Positions 1 to 4,868 of a stretch of 6,478 nucleotides of DNA are shown piece by piece; the first letter of the stretch is position 1; the number at the start of each line of letters is the position of its first letter. Made by a program: the position numbers and the translations under genes. Under the pieces are notes generated by a model. That model had not been told where the DNA came from. It did no database searches and worked only from the letters and a program-made list of their open reading frames with translations. The stretch comes from Parvularculaceae bacterium (GTDB lineage Bacteria; Pseudomonadota; Alphaproteobacteria; Caulobacterales; Parvularculaceae): assembly GCA_027080545.1 (NCBI GenBank), contig JALWRV010000193.1:1-6478 (forward strand), read 5' to 3'.

Positions 1-375
1 TAGCCTGTCGCGGCGGAAAACCTCATAGCGGGCAAACAGAGTGACATCGCCAAGACCGGAATTGCTATCGCTGAGCGTGCCGATTTTCTTATCCTGTGAA
101 ATAAAAGGCACCACCCCGAACAGCGCCAATCTCCGGTTCAAGCCATAGCCGAACACCGAAACCGCCTTAAAGGTCTCCACATCCCGCTCGAGGCCCAATA
201 GATTGTCACTGGCTTCAGCAAAAATAAATTGTTGACGAAATAGGTGCTCGTCTTCGCTAAGCGGCAGGGCAGTATTAAATGTGATCGGTGCTGCATGGGC
301 AAGTATTGGTGCCAATGCAGCCCCGCCAGTGATAAGCGTGAGAAAAATGCGTTCGAAAGATTTTATCATAGCCAT
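1..375 (-). CDS. Secreted protein, probable outer-membrane beta-barrel of the 'transporter'/MetA-pathway (PF13557-like) type; 3' end missing
   Basis: The open frame runs from the ATG at 375 to the window edge, giving 125 residues of the N-terminus. It begins with a signal peptide: a short basic start, a hydrophobic stretch at residues 10-26, and a likely cleavage after AHA at 26-28. The mature part has alternating polar and hydrophobic strands typical of outer-membrane barrels. The stretch SGLGDVTLFARYEVF (106-120) closely resembles the conserved 'SGLGD...RY' strand of the family annotated as putative phenol-degradation MetA-pathway or simply 'transporter' proteins. The substrate is unknown and the pathway name should not be taken literally. 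I chose the start at 375 because AGGA (385-388) lies 9 nt upstream; the in-frame ATG at 369 would put it 15 nt away. It lies 75 bp after fabI on the same strand, so read-through from fabI is possible, though the function looks unrelated. The family call is moderate; secretion is well supported. Confidence 0.7.
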   Translation of the reverse strand, partial: MAMIKSFERIFLTLITGGAALAPILAHAAPITFNTALPLSEDEHLFRQQFIFAEASDNLLGLERDVETFKAVSVFGYGLNRRLALFGVVPFISQDKKIGTLSDSNSGLGDVTLFARYEVFRRDRL

Positions 376-380
376 TATAA

Positions 381-401
381 TACATCCTGTATGTACTACA
401 G
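381..401. promoter_or_regulatory. Two overlapping short dyads at the ribosome-binding site of the barrel gene
   Basis: TACAT-N5-ATGTA (381-395) and CTGTA-N5-TACAG (387-401) are both perfect 5-bp-arm dyads, 15 bp each, and overlap by 9 bp. The AGGA ribosome-binding sequence of the gene starting at 375 lies in the first dyad. They could be an operator or a small mRNA hairpin that affects translation. Short AT-rich dyads also arise by chance, so this is only a candidate. Confidence 0.25.
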
Positions 402-450
402 GCGCAAGGCGTGAACGGACCTTGTAACCACGAACACACGGAAATGTTAC

Positions 451-1278
451 CTAACCCTCCTGAAGGGCGTCTTCATCGGGGATGCCGACAATGTGGAAGC
501 CTCCATCCACATGCAGCACTTCGCCGGTGCAGGACTTACCCAAGCCTGACAAGAGATAGAGCGCGGCGCCCGCCACACCAGCCGGGTCCGTATCATCGCG
601 CAAGGGGGACGCTTTGCGATTAAAGCTGAACATATGTCGCCCGCCGCCAATGCCGGCGGCCGCGAGGGTTTTGATCGGCCCGGCAGAAATGGCATTAACG
701 CGAATGCCGCGTGGGCCAAGGTCGCGAGCAATATAGCGGGTCGAGGCTTCTAGCGCCGCTTTGGCCACGCCCATGACATTATAGTTAGGCAGCACCCGCT
801 CGGCCCCAAGATAGGTGAGGGTGATCATCGCCCCCCCATCATTCATCATTTTGGCTGCACGGTTGGCCGCATCCACGAAAGAAAAGGCCGATACATCCAT
901 AGTATCGCGGAAAATTTTTCGCGTGGTGTTTTCTATGAAGGAGCCTTTCAGCGCCTCCTTGTCCGTGAAGGCGATGGCGTGAACCAGAAAATCAAACTTG
1001 CCCCAAATTTTTTCAATTTCTGCAAAAGCGGCATCCATGCTCTCATCAGACATCACATCACAAGGGATCATTATTTCAGCCCCAAGGCTTTCCACCAAAG
1101 GCCGCACGCGCCGCTCCAAGGCTTCACCAATATAGGTAAAGGCCAATTCGGCCCCTTGTGCGTGTAATTGTTGTGCGATCGCCCAAGCGATAGAGTTCTT
1201 ATTGGCGACCCCCATAATCAGGCCGCGTTTGCCTTGCAAAAGATCTCCGGTGGGGAATTGGTCTTTATCGCCGCTCAT
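451..1278 (-). CDS. fabI: Enoyl-[acyl-carrier-protein] reductase (NADH), FabI
   Basis: This cytoplasmic enzyme reduces trans-2-enoyl-ACP to acyl-ACP with NADH, the last step of each type II fatty-acid elongation cycle. It is complete at 275 aa, a normal length for the family. The Rossmann nucleotide-binding motif is GVANKNSIAW (23-32). VHAIAF (99-104) is the region that lines the cofactor and inhibitor site. The catalytic residues are Tyr156 (in LTYLGAER), Tyr166 and Lys173 (in YNVMGVAK), which match E. coli Y146, Y156 and K163 with a constant offset of 10. The C-terminus, HVDGGFHIVGIP, is typical. Compared with E. coli, residue 103 is Ala instead of Gly93 and residue 213 is Gly instead of Phe203; both are positions linked to triclosan sensitivity. 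The substrate loop and following segment (about 211-236) are less conserved than the rest. The start is supported by GAGGA (1286-1290), 7 nt upstream of the ATG. It is separated from fabAB, its usual alphaproteobacterial partners, by five genes. Confidence 0.96.
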   Translation of the reverse strand: MSGDKDQFPTGDLLQGKRGLIMGVANKNSIAWAIAQQLHAQGAELAFTYIGEALERRVRPLVESLGAEIMIPCDVMSDESMDAAFAEIEKIWGKFDFLVHAIAFTDKEALKGSFIENTTRKIFRDTMDVSAFSFVDAANRAAKMMNDGGAMITLTYLGAERVLPNYNVMGVAKAALEASTRYIARDLGPRGIRVNAISAGPIKTLAAAGIGGGRHMFSFNRKASPLRDDTDPAGVAGAALYLLSGLGKSCTGEVLHVDGGFHIVGIPDEDALQEG

Positions 1279-1397
1279 AAAAAAATCCTCATATTTGCTG
1301 CTCCAGAATTAGCCGAGATGGGCGAGGCGGGCAAGCGCTCTGGCTGAGATTAAATTCATTCATTTTACCCTGCTTTTGCGACAGACTATGGGACACT

Positions 1398-1426
1398 TTG
1401 ACAGCTCTGGGCCGATAGGCAATATT
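1398..1426 (+). promoter_or_regulatory. Predicted sigma70-type promoter for the two-helix membrane protein gene
   Basis: A perfect TTGACA (1398-1403) is followed after exactly 17 bp by AATATT (1421-1426), which matches TATAAT at four of six positions. Transcription would start near 1433 and leave a leader of about 60 nt that ends in a purine-rich ribosome-binding region. The prediction rests on sequence match only. Confidence 0.45.
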
Positions 1427-1481
1427 TACGCTCCTTCAGTGCTCATGAGATTCGGATAGCATTGGAGAAAGAGCAGAGGGA

Positions 1482-1487
1482 AGGGGA
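1482..1487 (+). promoter_or_regulatory. Ribosome-binding site before tandem TTG-GTG start codons
   Basis: AGGGGA (1482-1487) lies 5 nt before TTG (1493) and 8 nt before GTG (1496). There is no nearby in-frame ATG, so the gene must start at a non-ATG codon. The spacing allows either, and GTG is the more commonly used of the two. Confidence 0.5.
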
Positions 1488-1495
1488 AGCATTTG

Positions 1496-2068
1496 GTGAG
1501 CGAATATCAATGGCGAAAAAGCGTTTTGGAGAAAACCAAGCGGATTATCCGTTTCGATGAGCGAGAAATAAGCGAAGTACGTGGTGAAAGCAGCGGGGTG
1601 CGCATTTTATGGTCAGATCTTGCCAATGTGCGCTTGACCTATGCGCCAACCCGCATGAAACCCAATCGCTTCTTGCTCACGCTTAAAAGTGCCACAGGCG
1701 CGCCGGTTATTTTTGAAAATATGTCTTATGAAAGTTTCGGAAATTTCGTCGATCAATCTACGGCGTTCACGAAATTCACCAAAGACCTATTTGCGGAAAT
1801 TGCTCGGCAGCGAAAAGATTTACCGCTCATGGTAGGGTCGCCCCCCGCGTCCTATTGGGCACAGCTTATTTCTATTATTTTCATAATTTTCTTCTTAGCT
1901 TTCATCCTCATCAGCTTGCCGTTACCGTTGGGAAGTTGGCCTATAGCCGCGTTGATGGAACTTGGTATCATAGCGGTCTCCCTTCCCCTGTTGATCAAGT
2001 GGGCGGTGCGCGCCAGACCGCGCGGCTTTTCATTTTCACAAATACCGGAAGATTTATTCCCAAAATAA
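1496..2068 (+). CDS. Conserved hypothetical membrane protein: basic cytoplasmic (PH-like?) domain plus two C-terminal helices
   Basis: The product is about 190 aa. Residues 1 to about 115 form a soluble, charge-rich domain with several beta-strand-like segments, including RIIRFDEREISEVRG, a WSDLANVRLTYAPTRMKPNRF stretch that I read as conserved, and LLTLKSATGAPVIFENMSY. This layout recalls bacterial PH-like domains that precede or follow membrane helices (YcxB/YdbS style), and I recall similar 'hypothetical' proteins in alphaproteobacteria. Two hydrophobic segments follow at about 123-145 and 150-168, then a short basic cytoplasmic tail. There is no signal peptide and no catalytic motif. I chose GTG at 1496; TTG at 1493 is an in-frame alternative that adds one residue. 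It has its own promoter and is divergent from fabI. Its stop codon lies 4 bp from the stop of the convergent gene, so the two transcripts probably overlap. Function unknown; a role at the envelope is only a guess. Confidence 0.8.
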   Translation: MSEYQWRKSVLEKTKRIIRFDEREISEVRGESSGVRILWSDLANVRLTYAPTRMKPNRFLLTLKSATGAPVIFENMSYESFGNFVDQSTAFTKFTKDLFAEIARQRKDLPLMVGSPPASYWAQLISIIFIIFFLAFILISLPLPLGSWPIAALMELGIIAVSLPLLIKWAVRARPRGFSFSQIPEDLFPK

Positions 2069-2072
2069 AGTC

Positions 2073-2870
2073 TTAAGCCAGAAAGGCATGGCCCGCTTTG
2101 GCTTGCAAGAAGGTGAACAGCACCAAGGTGACGCCGCTTATTGCCGCTAGCCAGACCAATAGTTTGGCGCGGGCCGGATAACCAGAAAAAATTTTGTCGG
2201 CCAAAAAACCCGTAAATGGGAGCATTTGCATCAAATGGGTGGCGAAAAAATGCGCGACCCGCAAGTCCCCGCCATCGCGTGCCCATCCGGTTATCACCAT
2301 GCCATCAGCATCGCTTGGGGCAGCGCCAACCCAATGGCCTTGACCAGCGGACATATAGCCTGCCATCAAAAGCGTCAAAACAAACCCCAGAACCAGCCCT
2401 AACCCGGCCCCGCGACGAAAGCCAGACCCCAGTTCAGGTGTCGAGGGTAGGCGCATAAATTTAAGCCCCATAAACAGGGCAGGGATGATCAAAGTCACCG
2501 CCCCGACACCAGCCATCCGATAGAGGGTAATATCCAGACTGGTTGAAAAATTAAAATGCGAAGGCACCCCGCGCATGGATTGGCCTATGAGCCAAGCCAT
2601 TTCGTAAAGCGCAGCAATGCTCACCAAAGCGGCTAAAAATCCAAACAGTCGCGCGGAGTGATATGGTTTTGGTAGATAGCGCAGCAAAAAAGCGAGGGTG
2701 AAAAGATGCAGGGCAAGGGAGAATGAAAATTTAATCGGCTTGGTCCAAATATTGATATCATTGATCTCGCGCCCATCCATCATAGAGGCAAGCACCATAG
2801 GCACCGCCAAGGCCAGCATGATAGCGCCCGTATACCACCAGAGACGTTCTGAAAAGGATAGATTGTTCAT
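2073..2870 (-). CDS. Conserved hypothetical polytopic membrane protein (about seven helices, conserved-looking histidines)
   Basis: This 265-aa integral membrane protein has hydrophobic segments at about 13-30, 47-66, 73-98, 113-137, 155-173, 205-224 and 235-256. I do not know a named function. Several polar motifs near the membrane look functional: IWTKPIKFSFSLALH (41-55), GQSMRGVPSHFNFST (96-110), and DLRVAHFFATHLMQMLP (202-218). I recall similar motifs in uncharacterised bacterial membrane proteins. His55, Glu90, His105, His207 and His212 could bind a metal or haem or act in chemistry, but this is inference. The gene starts with ATGA, where its ATG overlaps the stop of the upstream ABA4-like gene; GAGG (2881-2884) lies 10 nt upstream. 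The two are almost certainly co-translated. It converges on the plus-strand gene with a 4-bp gap and no visible terminator. Confidence 0.82.
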   Translation of the reverse strand: MNNLSFSERLWWYTGAIMLALAVPMVLASMMDGREINDINIWTKPIKFSFSLALHLFTLAFLLRYLPKPYHSARLFGFLAALVSIAALYEMAWLIGQSMRGVPSHFNFSTSLDITLYRMAGVGAVTLIIPALFMGLKFMRLPSTPELGSGFRRGAGLGLVLGFVLTLLMAGYMSAGQGHWVGAAPSDADGMVITGWARDGGDLRVAHFFATHLMQMLPFTGFLADKIFSGYPARAKLLVWLAAISGVTLVLFTFLQAKAGHAFLA

Positions 2871-3319
2871 GCTGCAAGGGCCTCTTTATTAGCGGGGAAG
2901 AGATGGTGAAATAGTTTCATTAGGGCAAAGATTAAAAACCCGAATGGCCCGAGCATAAAACATAGAATGAGTAGTGGTGCTTGCAAAATACGAGATACTT
3001 TCATTGCGTCAGCTTGGTGCGCTACCAGCGTGCCGATGACAAGATCAAAGGCAAGATAATGCAGCCATCCGGCCAGCAGCACCCGATCATCCTGAAACAG
3101 GGATTTGACATCGGCAAAACTGCCAAAGCCGCCATCGGCTCCAAGAAAAGCAACCAGAATAAGCGCGCTATAGGGAATGGCAATCAGCGCCGGAATGACC
3201 CAGCCCGTGATCGATAAAACAAAGGGCCATTTACGCGGCAGCAATAGCAGCATCACCCAGCCGAGCATGGCAAGCCGTCCGGCTGTTTGAAAAATGAAAT
3301 CTATCTCACTGATCGCCAT
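2867..3319 (-). CDS. ABA4-like (DUF4281) integral membrane protein
   Basis: This 150-aa protein has four hydrophobic segments at about 15-28, 32-59, 81-100 and 111-136. The family signature is clear: AGWLHYLAFDLVIG (83-96) with Trp85, His87, Tyr88 and Asp92, followed by a LGPFGFLIF segment (123-131). The plant member ABA4 is needed for neoxanthin formation from violaxanthin; bacterial members are common, small and mostly uncharacterised, and no carotenoid gene is visible here, so a carotenoid role should not be assumed. AGAGGGG sits 6 nt before the ATG and supports the start. Its stop codon overlaps the start of the next membrane-protein gene (ATGA), which suggests the two products work together. 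The gene upstream on the same strand (DUF2141) ends 99 bp away, so a longer operon is possible. Confidence 0.85.
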   Translation of the reverse strand: MAISEIDFIFQTAGRLAMLGWVMLLLLPRKWPFVLSITGWVIPALIAIPYSALILVAFLGADGGFGSFADVKSLFQDDRVLLAGWLHYLAFDLVIGTLVAHQADAMKVSRILQAPLLILCFMLGPFGFLIFALMKLFHHLFPANKEALAA

Positions 3320-3350
3320 GAATTGCCCCTCTTTCGTGCCTGCGAATGAT

Positions 3351-3384
3351 GCACTACAAAACTTTGGTTGATTTCCGGTAGTGC
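3351..3384. repeat. 7-bp inverted repeat upstream of the ABA4-like gene
   Basis: GCACTAC (3351-3357) and GTAGTGC (3378-3384) are perfect inverted copies with a 20-nt spacer. They lie in the 99-bp gap between the DUF2141 gene and the ABA4-like gene, about 31-65 bp upstream of the latter's start. No T-run follows on either strand, so it does not look like an intrinsic terminator. It could be a regulator binding site or chance. Confidence 0.3.
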
Positions 3385-3418
3385 GTTGATATCACATCTT
3401 GCTTATTTTTTGAGGCAT

Positions 3419-3871
3419 TTATTTCAAAATTATTGTTTGAAGAGCGGTTTCAGGGCCAATTTCAAAAGAGGCATCTTTCCACTTGGCGGGCCCAAAGCGG
3501 CCGCGCGCATTGTTGGAAAACGCATAAGGCTCCGTGGGCATGCCAAGGGCATTGGTTTTCATTTTGCCATCGCCATCGACATCATGAAAAAGTTTGACGC
3601 CATAAAGGCCGGGCTCAAGTTCAGCAAAGGAAACTGAAATAGTTTCACCAGTTACATCGACAATGACAGCTTTGAGCGCATCGCTGCTGTCATATGCTTC
3701 ATTGCCCAGAAAAAGGGCGATACGAACGGAGCCACTTATCTTTTGGATACCCGTGATCTCGATATCAAGCGAACTTGTCTCGCCCGATGGTGCATCCAAT
3801 GTTGCGCCATGGGCTGTTGATGCCAGACCAAGGGCTGCGAGGGCGGTAAGGGTGGATAATAAGCGTTGCAT
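3419..3871 (-). CDS. Secreted DUF2141 domain protein
   Basis: This 150-aa protein has a clear signal peptide (basic start, hydrophobic 4-18, likely cleavage after AHG at 20-22), so it acts in the periplasm or outside the cell. The mature part is beta-rich. It carries the DUF2141 (PF09912) signature: YGVKLFHDVDGDG (90-102), KMKTNALGMPTEPYAFSNN (103-121) and ARGRFGP (122-128). Within it, DVDGDG (97-102) has the DxDxDG spacing of calcium-binding loops; many family members have 'DENGNG'-like versions here. Molecular function of the family is unknown. The start is fixed by a canonical AAGGAG 7 nt upstream of the ATG. It is divergent from the LytTR regulator gene across a 159-bp gap. It may also feed into the downstream ABA4-like gene. 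Confidence 0.9.
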   Translation of the reverse strand: MQRLLSTLTALAALGLASTAHGATLDAPSGETSSLDIEITGIQKISGSVRIALFLGNEAYDSSDALKAVIVDVTGETISVSFAELEPGLYGVKLFHDVDGDGKMKTNALGMPTEPYAFSNNARGRFGPAKWKDASFEIGPETALQTIILK

Positions 3872-3894
3872 CTGTCTTCTCCTTGATGTTGTGC

Positions 3895-3909
3895 GCCGAA
3901 CGTTCCGGC
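3895..3909. promoter_or_regulatory. Candidate operator dyad in the DUF2141/LytTR divergent gap
   Basis: GCCG-AACGTTC-CGGC (3895-3909) is a 4-bp-arm dyad around an 8-bp perfect palindrome GAACGTTC (3898-3905), located 24-38 bp upstream of the DUF2141 start codon. The symmetric form is not the direct-repeat form usual for LytTR proteins, so if it is an operator the binder may be another protein. No convincing -35/-10 pair was found in this 159-bp gap for either gene. Confidence 0.2.
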
Positions 3910-4030
3910 TGCATGGTCAACATTGCCAGACAGGCAGTTTAGCGCCACCGCTTATGCGTGAAAGCGCTGGAATCCTTCGTCAAAAGATGCCAAAGTCATT
4001 GGCGAAGCGCAAAATCAGGGGGCTTGCAGC

Positions 4031-4780
4031 ATGCGCATCGCGATTGACTGGAAAAGAAGAGGCCGCACTCTGGCGATTCTGATCGCTTTCGGTAGCTTTC
4101 TGGCTTTCATCGACCCTTATGACGCAACCATAAACCTTCAACCTTGGGGGCGGTGGCTCTACTGGGTGGGGTTGATCATTATCGGCTCACTGGTTGGCGA
4201 GGCCAGCTTGTGGCTGGTCACTAAATTTCTGCCACCACTGCATATTATGCTGCAATTGCTGTTGATTTCATTGGCGATAGCGCTGGTAATTACGGTCGTT
4301 GTGGTACTGGTTCAAAGCTATATTGGGCCCTATGTACCGGTAAGTTACTGGATCACCCTTTACGGTTTGGTCTGGGTCATCTCACTTGCTTTGACGGGCA
4401 TTGGTTATTTAATCAATCGTAGTTTTGCGCATGAAGACTTTGTTGCGCAAGGCGCTGGCGATAGCGCCAGAGTTTTTCTTGAACGCTTGCCAGTGAAGTA
4501 TCATGGTTCGGTGTTGTATGCGGTTTCCTCGGAAGATCATTATTTGCGTGTCCACACAGATCGCGGTGAAGAATTAATCCTGATGCGGCTTACCGATGCG
4601 ATGCGCGAACTTGCGGGTGCTGATGGTTTACAGACCCATCGTTCCTGGTGGGTTGCCAGTAAGGGCGTTGCAGACACCAGACGTGAGAGTGGTCGCACAG
4701 TGCTGGTCCTGAAGTCTGGTGCCAAAGCGCCGGTTTCGCGCAAGTTTATAAAAGCTGTTCGGGAAAAAAGCCTGATCTAG
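4031..4780 (+). CDS. Membrane-anchored LytTR-family DNA-binding regulator
   Basis: This 249-aa one-component regulator is probably held in the inner membrane. Four predicted helices lie at about 14-29, 41-63, 70-95 and 104-128 and form an unknown sensor domain. A short linker (about 130-147) leads to a LytTR DNA-binding domain at about 148-247. Landmarks of that domain are FLERLPVKYHGSVLYAVSSE (149-168), DHYLRVHTDRGE (169-180), HRSWWVAS (203-210) and the terminal VLKSGAKAPVSRKF (226-239). There is no receiver domain. Membrane-LytTR proteins of this layout often control adjacent genes, so the divergent DUF2141 gene is the first candidate target; this is inference. AGGGGG (4017-4022) lies 8 nt before the ATG. 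A terminator-like hairpin sits inside the gene at the linker. The gene converges on fabB with an 88-bp gap. Confidence 0.9.
   Translation: MRIAIDWKRRGRTLAILIAFGSFLAFIDPYDATINLQPWGRWLYWVGLIIIGSLVGEASLWLVTKFLPPLHIMLQLLLISLAIALVITVVVVLVQSYIGPYVPVSYWITLYGLVWVISLALTGIGYLINRSFAHEDFVAQGAGDSARVFLERLPVKYHGSVLYAVSSEDHYLRVHTDRGEELILMRLTDAMRELAGADGLQTHRSWWVASKGVADTRRESGRTVLVLKSGAKAPVSRKFIKAVREKSLI
4455..4480 (+). terminator. Terminator-like hairpin inside the LytTR gene (may not be functional)
   Basis: CTGGCG (4455-4460), loop ATAG, and CGCCAG (4465-4470) form a perfect 6-bp, GC-rich stem. After 2 nt comes TTTTT (4473-4477) and then CTT. This has the form of an intrinsic terminator on the sense strand. 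An alternative stem, GGCGCT (4451-4456) with AGCGCC (4463-4468), competes with it. It lies at codons 142-150, between the membrane and DNA-binding halves. The stem is short, and translating ribosomes would normally prevent its folding. Confidence 0.35.
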
Positions 4781-4868
4781 AACTGGCATGGTCGGGCCTT
4801 GACCCGTAGCGCCAGCGCGGCGAGAGGGTGGCCAACAGCGCGCATTTTTCAAGCAAAATTGCCGGACC

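Larger units (their letters stand above)
1279..1492. other. Divergent intergenic region between fabI and the two-helix membrane protein gene
   Basis: These 214 bp must hold the promoter for fabI (minus) and the promoter for the plus-strand gene. The plus promoter is recognisable and listed separately. For fabI, a TAAAAT hexamer on the minus strand (about 1364-1369) is a possible -10 box, but I see no matching -35 box at the right distance, so the fabI promoter is not assigned. The last 27 bp before the plus-strand gene (1464-1490) are almost entirely purine and contain several GGAG/AGGG-like stretches. No ORF or RNA gene is visible here. Confidence 0.5.

Noticed and set aside
374..379. Perfect TATAAT on the minus strand at the start of the barrel gene
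   Set aside because: It overlaps the start codon, has no -35 box at the right distance, and would place the transcript start inside the gene.
1852..2286. 144-aa minus-strand open frame spanning the end of two convergent genes
   Set aside because: It overlaps two well-supported membrane-protein genes in another frame, has a low-complexity unlikely protein, and no recognisable family.
3872..4030. LexA (GTTC-N7-GTTC) or LytTR direct-repeat boxes in the divergent gap
   Set aside because: GTTC at 3902-3905 has no partner at the needed spacing, and the ATTG-type repeats seen are about 70 bp apart, too far for a LytTR pair.
3663..4082. 139-aa plus-strand open frame across the DUF2141 gene and the divergent gap
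   Set aside because: It runs antisense to a clear DUF2141 gene and into the LytTR start; its protein is arginine-rich with no domain, as expected for a shadow frame.
4781..4868. Possible terminator between the LytTR gene and fabB (GGTC...GACC, CGGG...CCCG, later TTTTT)
   Set aside because: The stems are only 4 bp and the T-run is far from them and follows no convincing hairpin on either strand.
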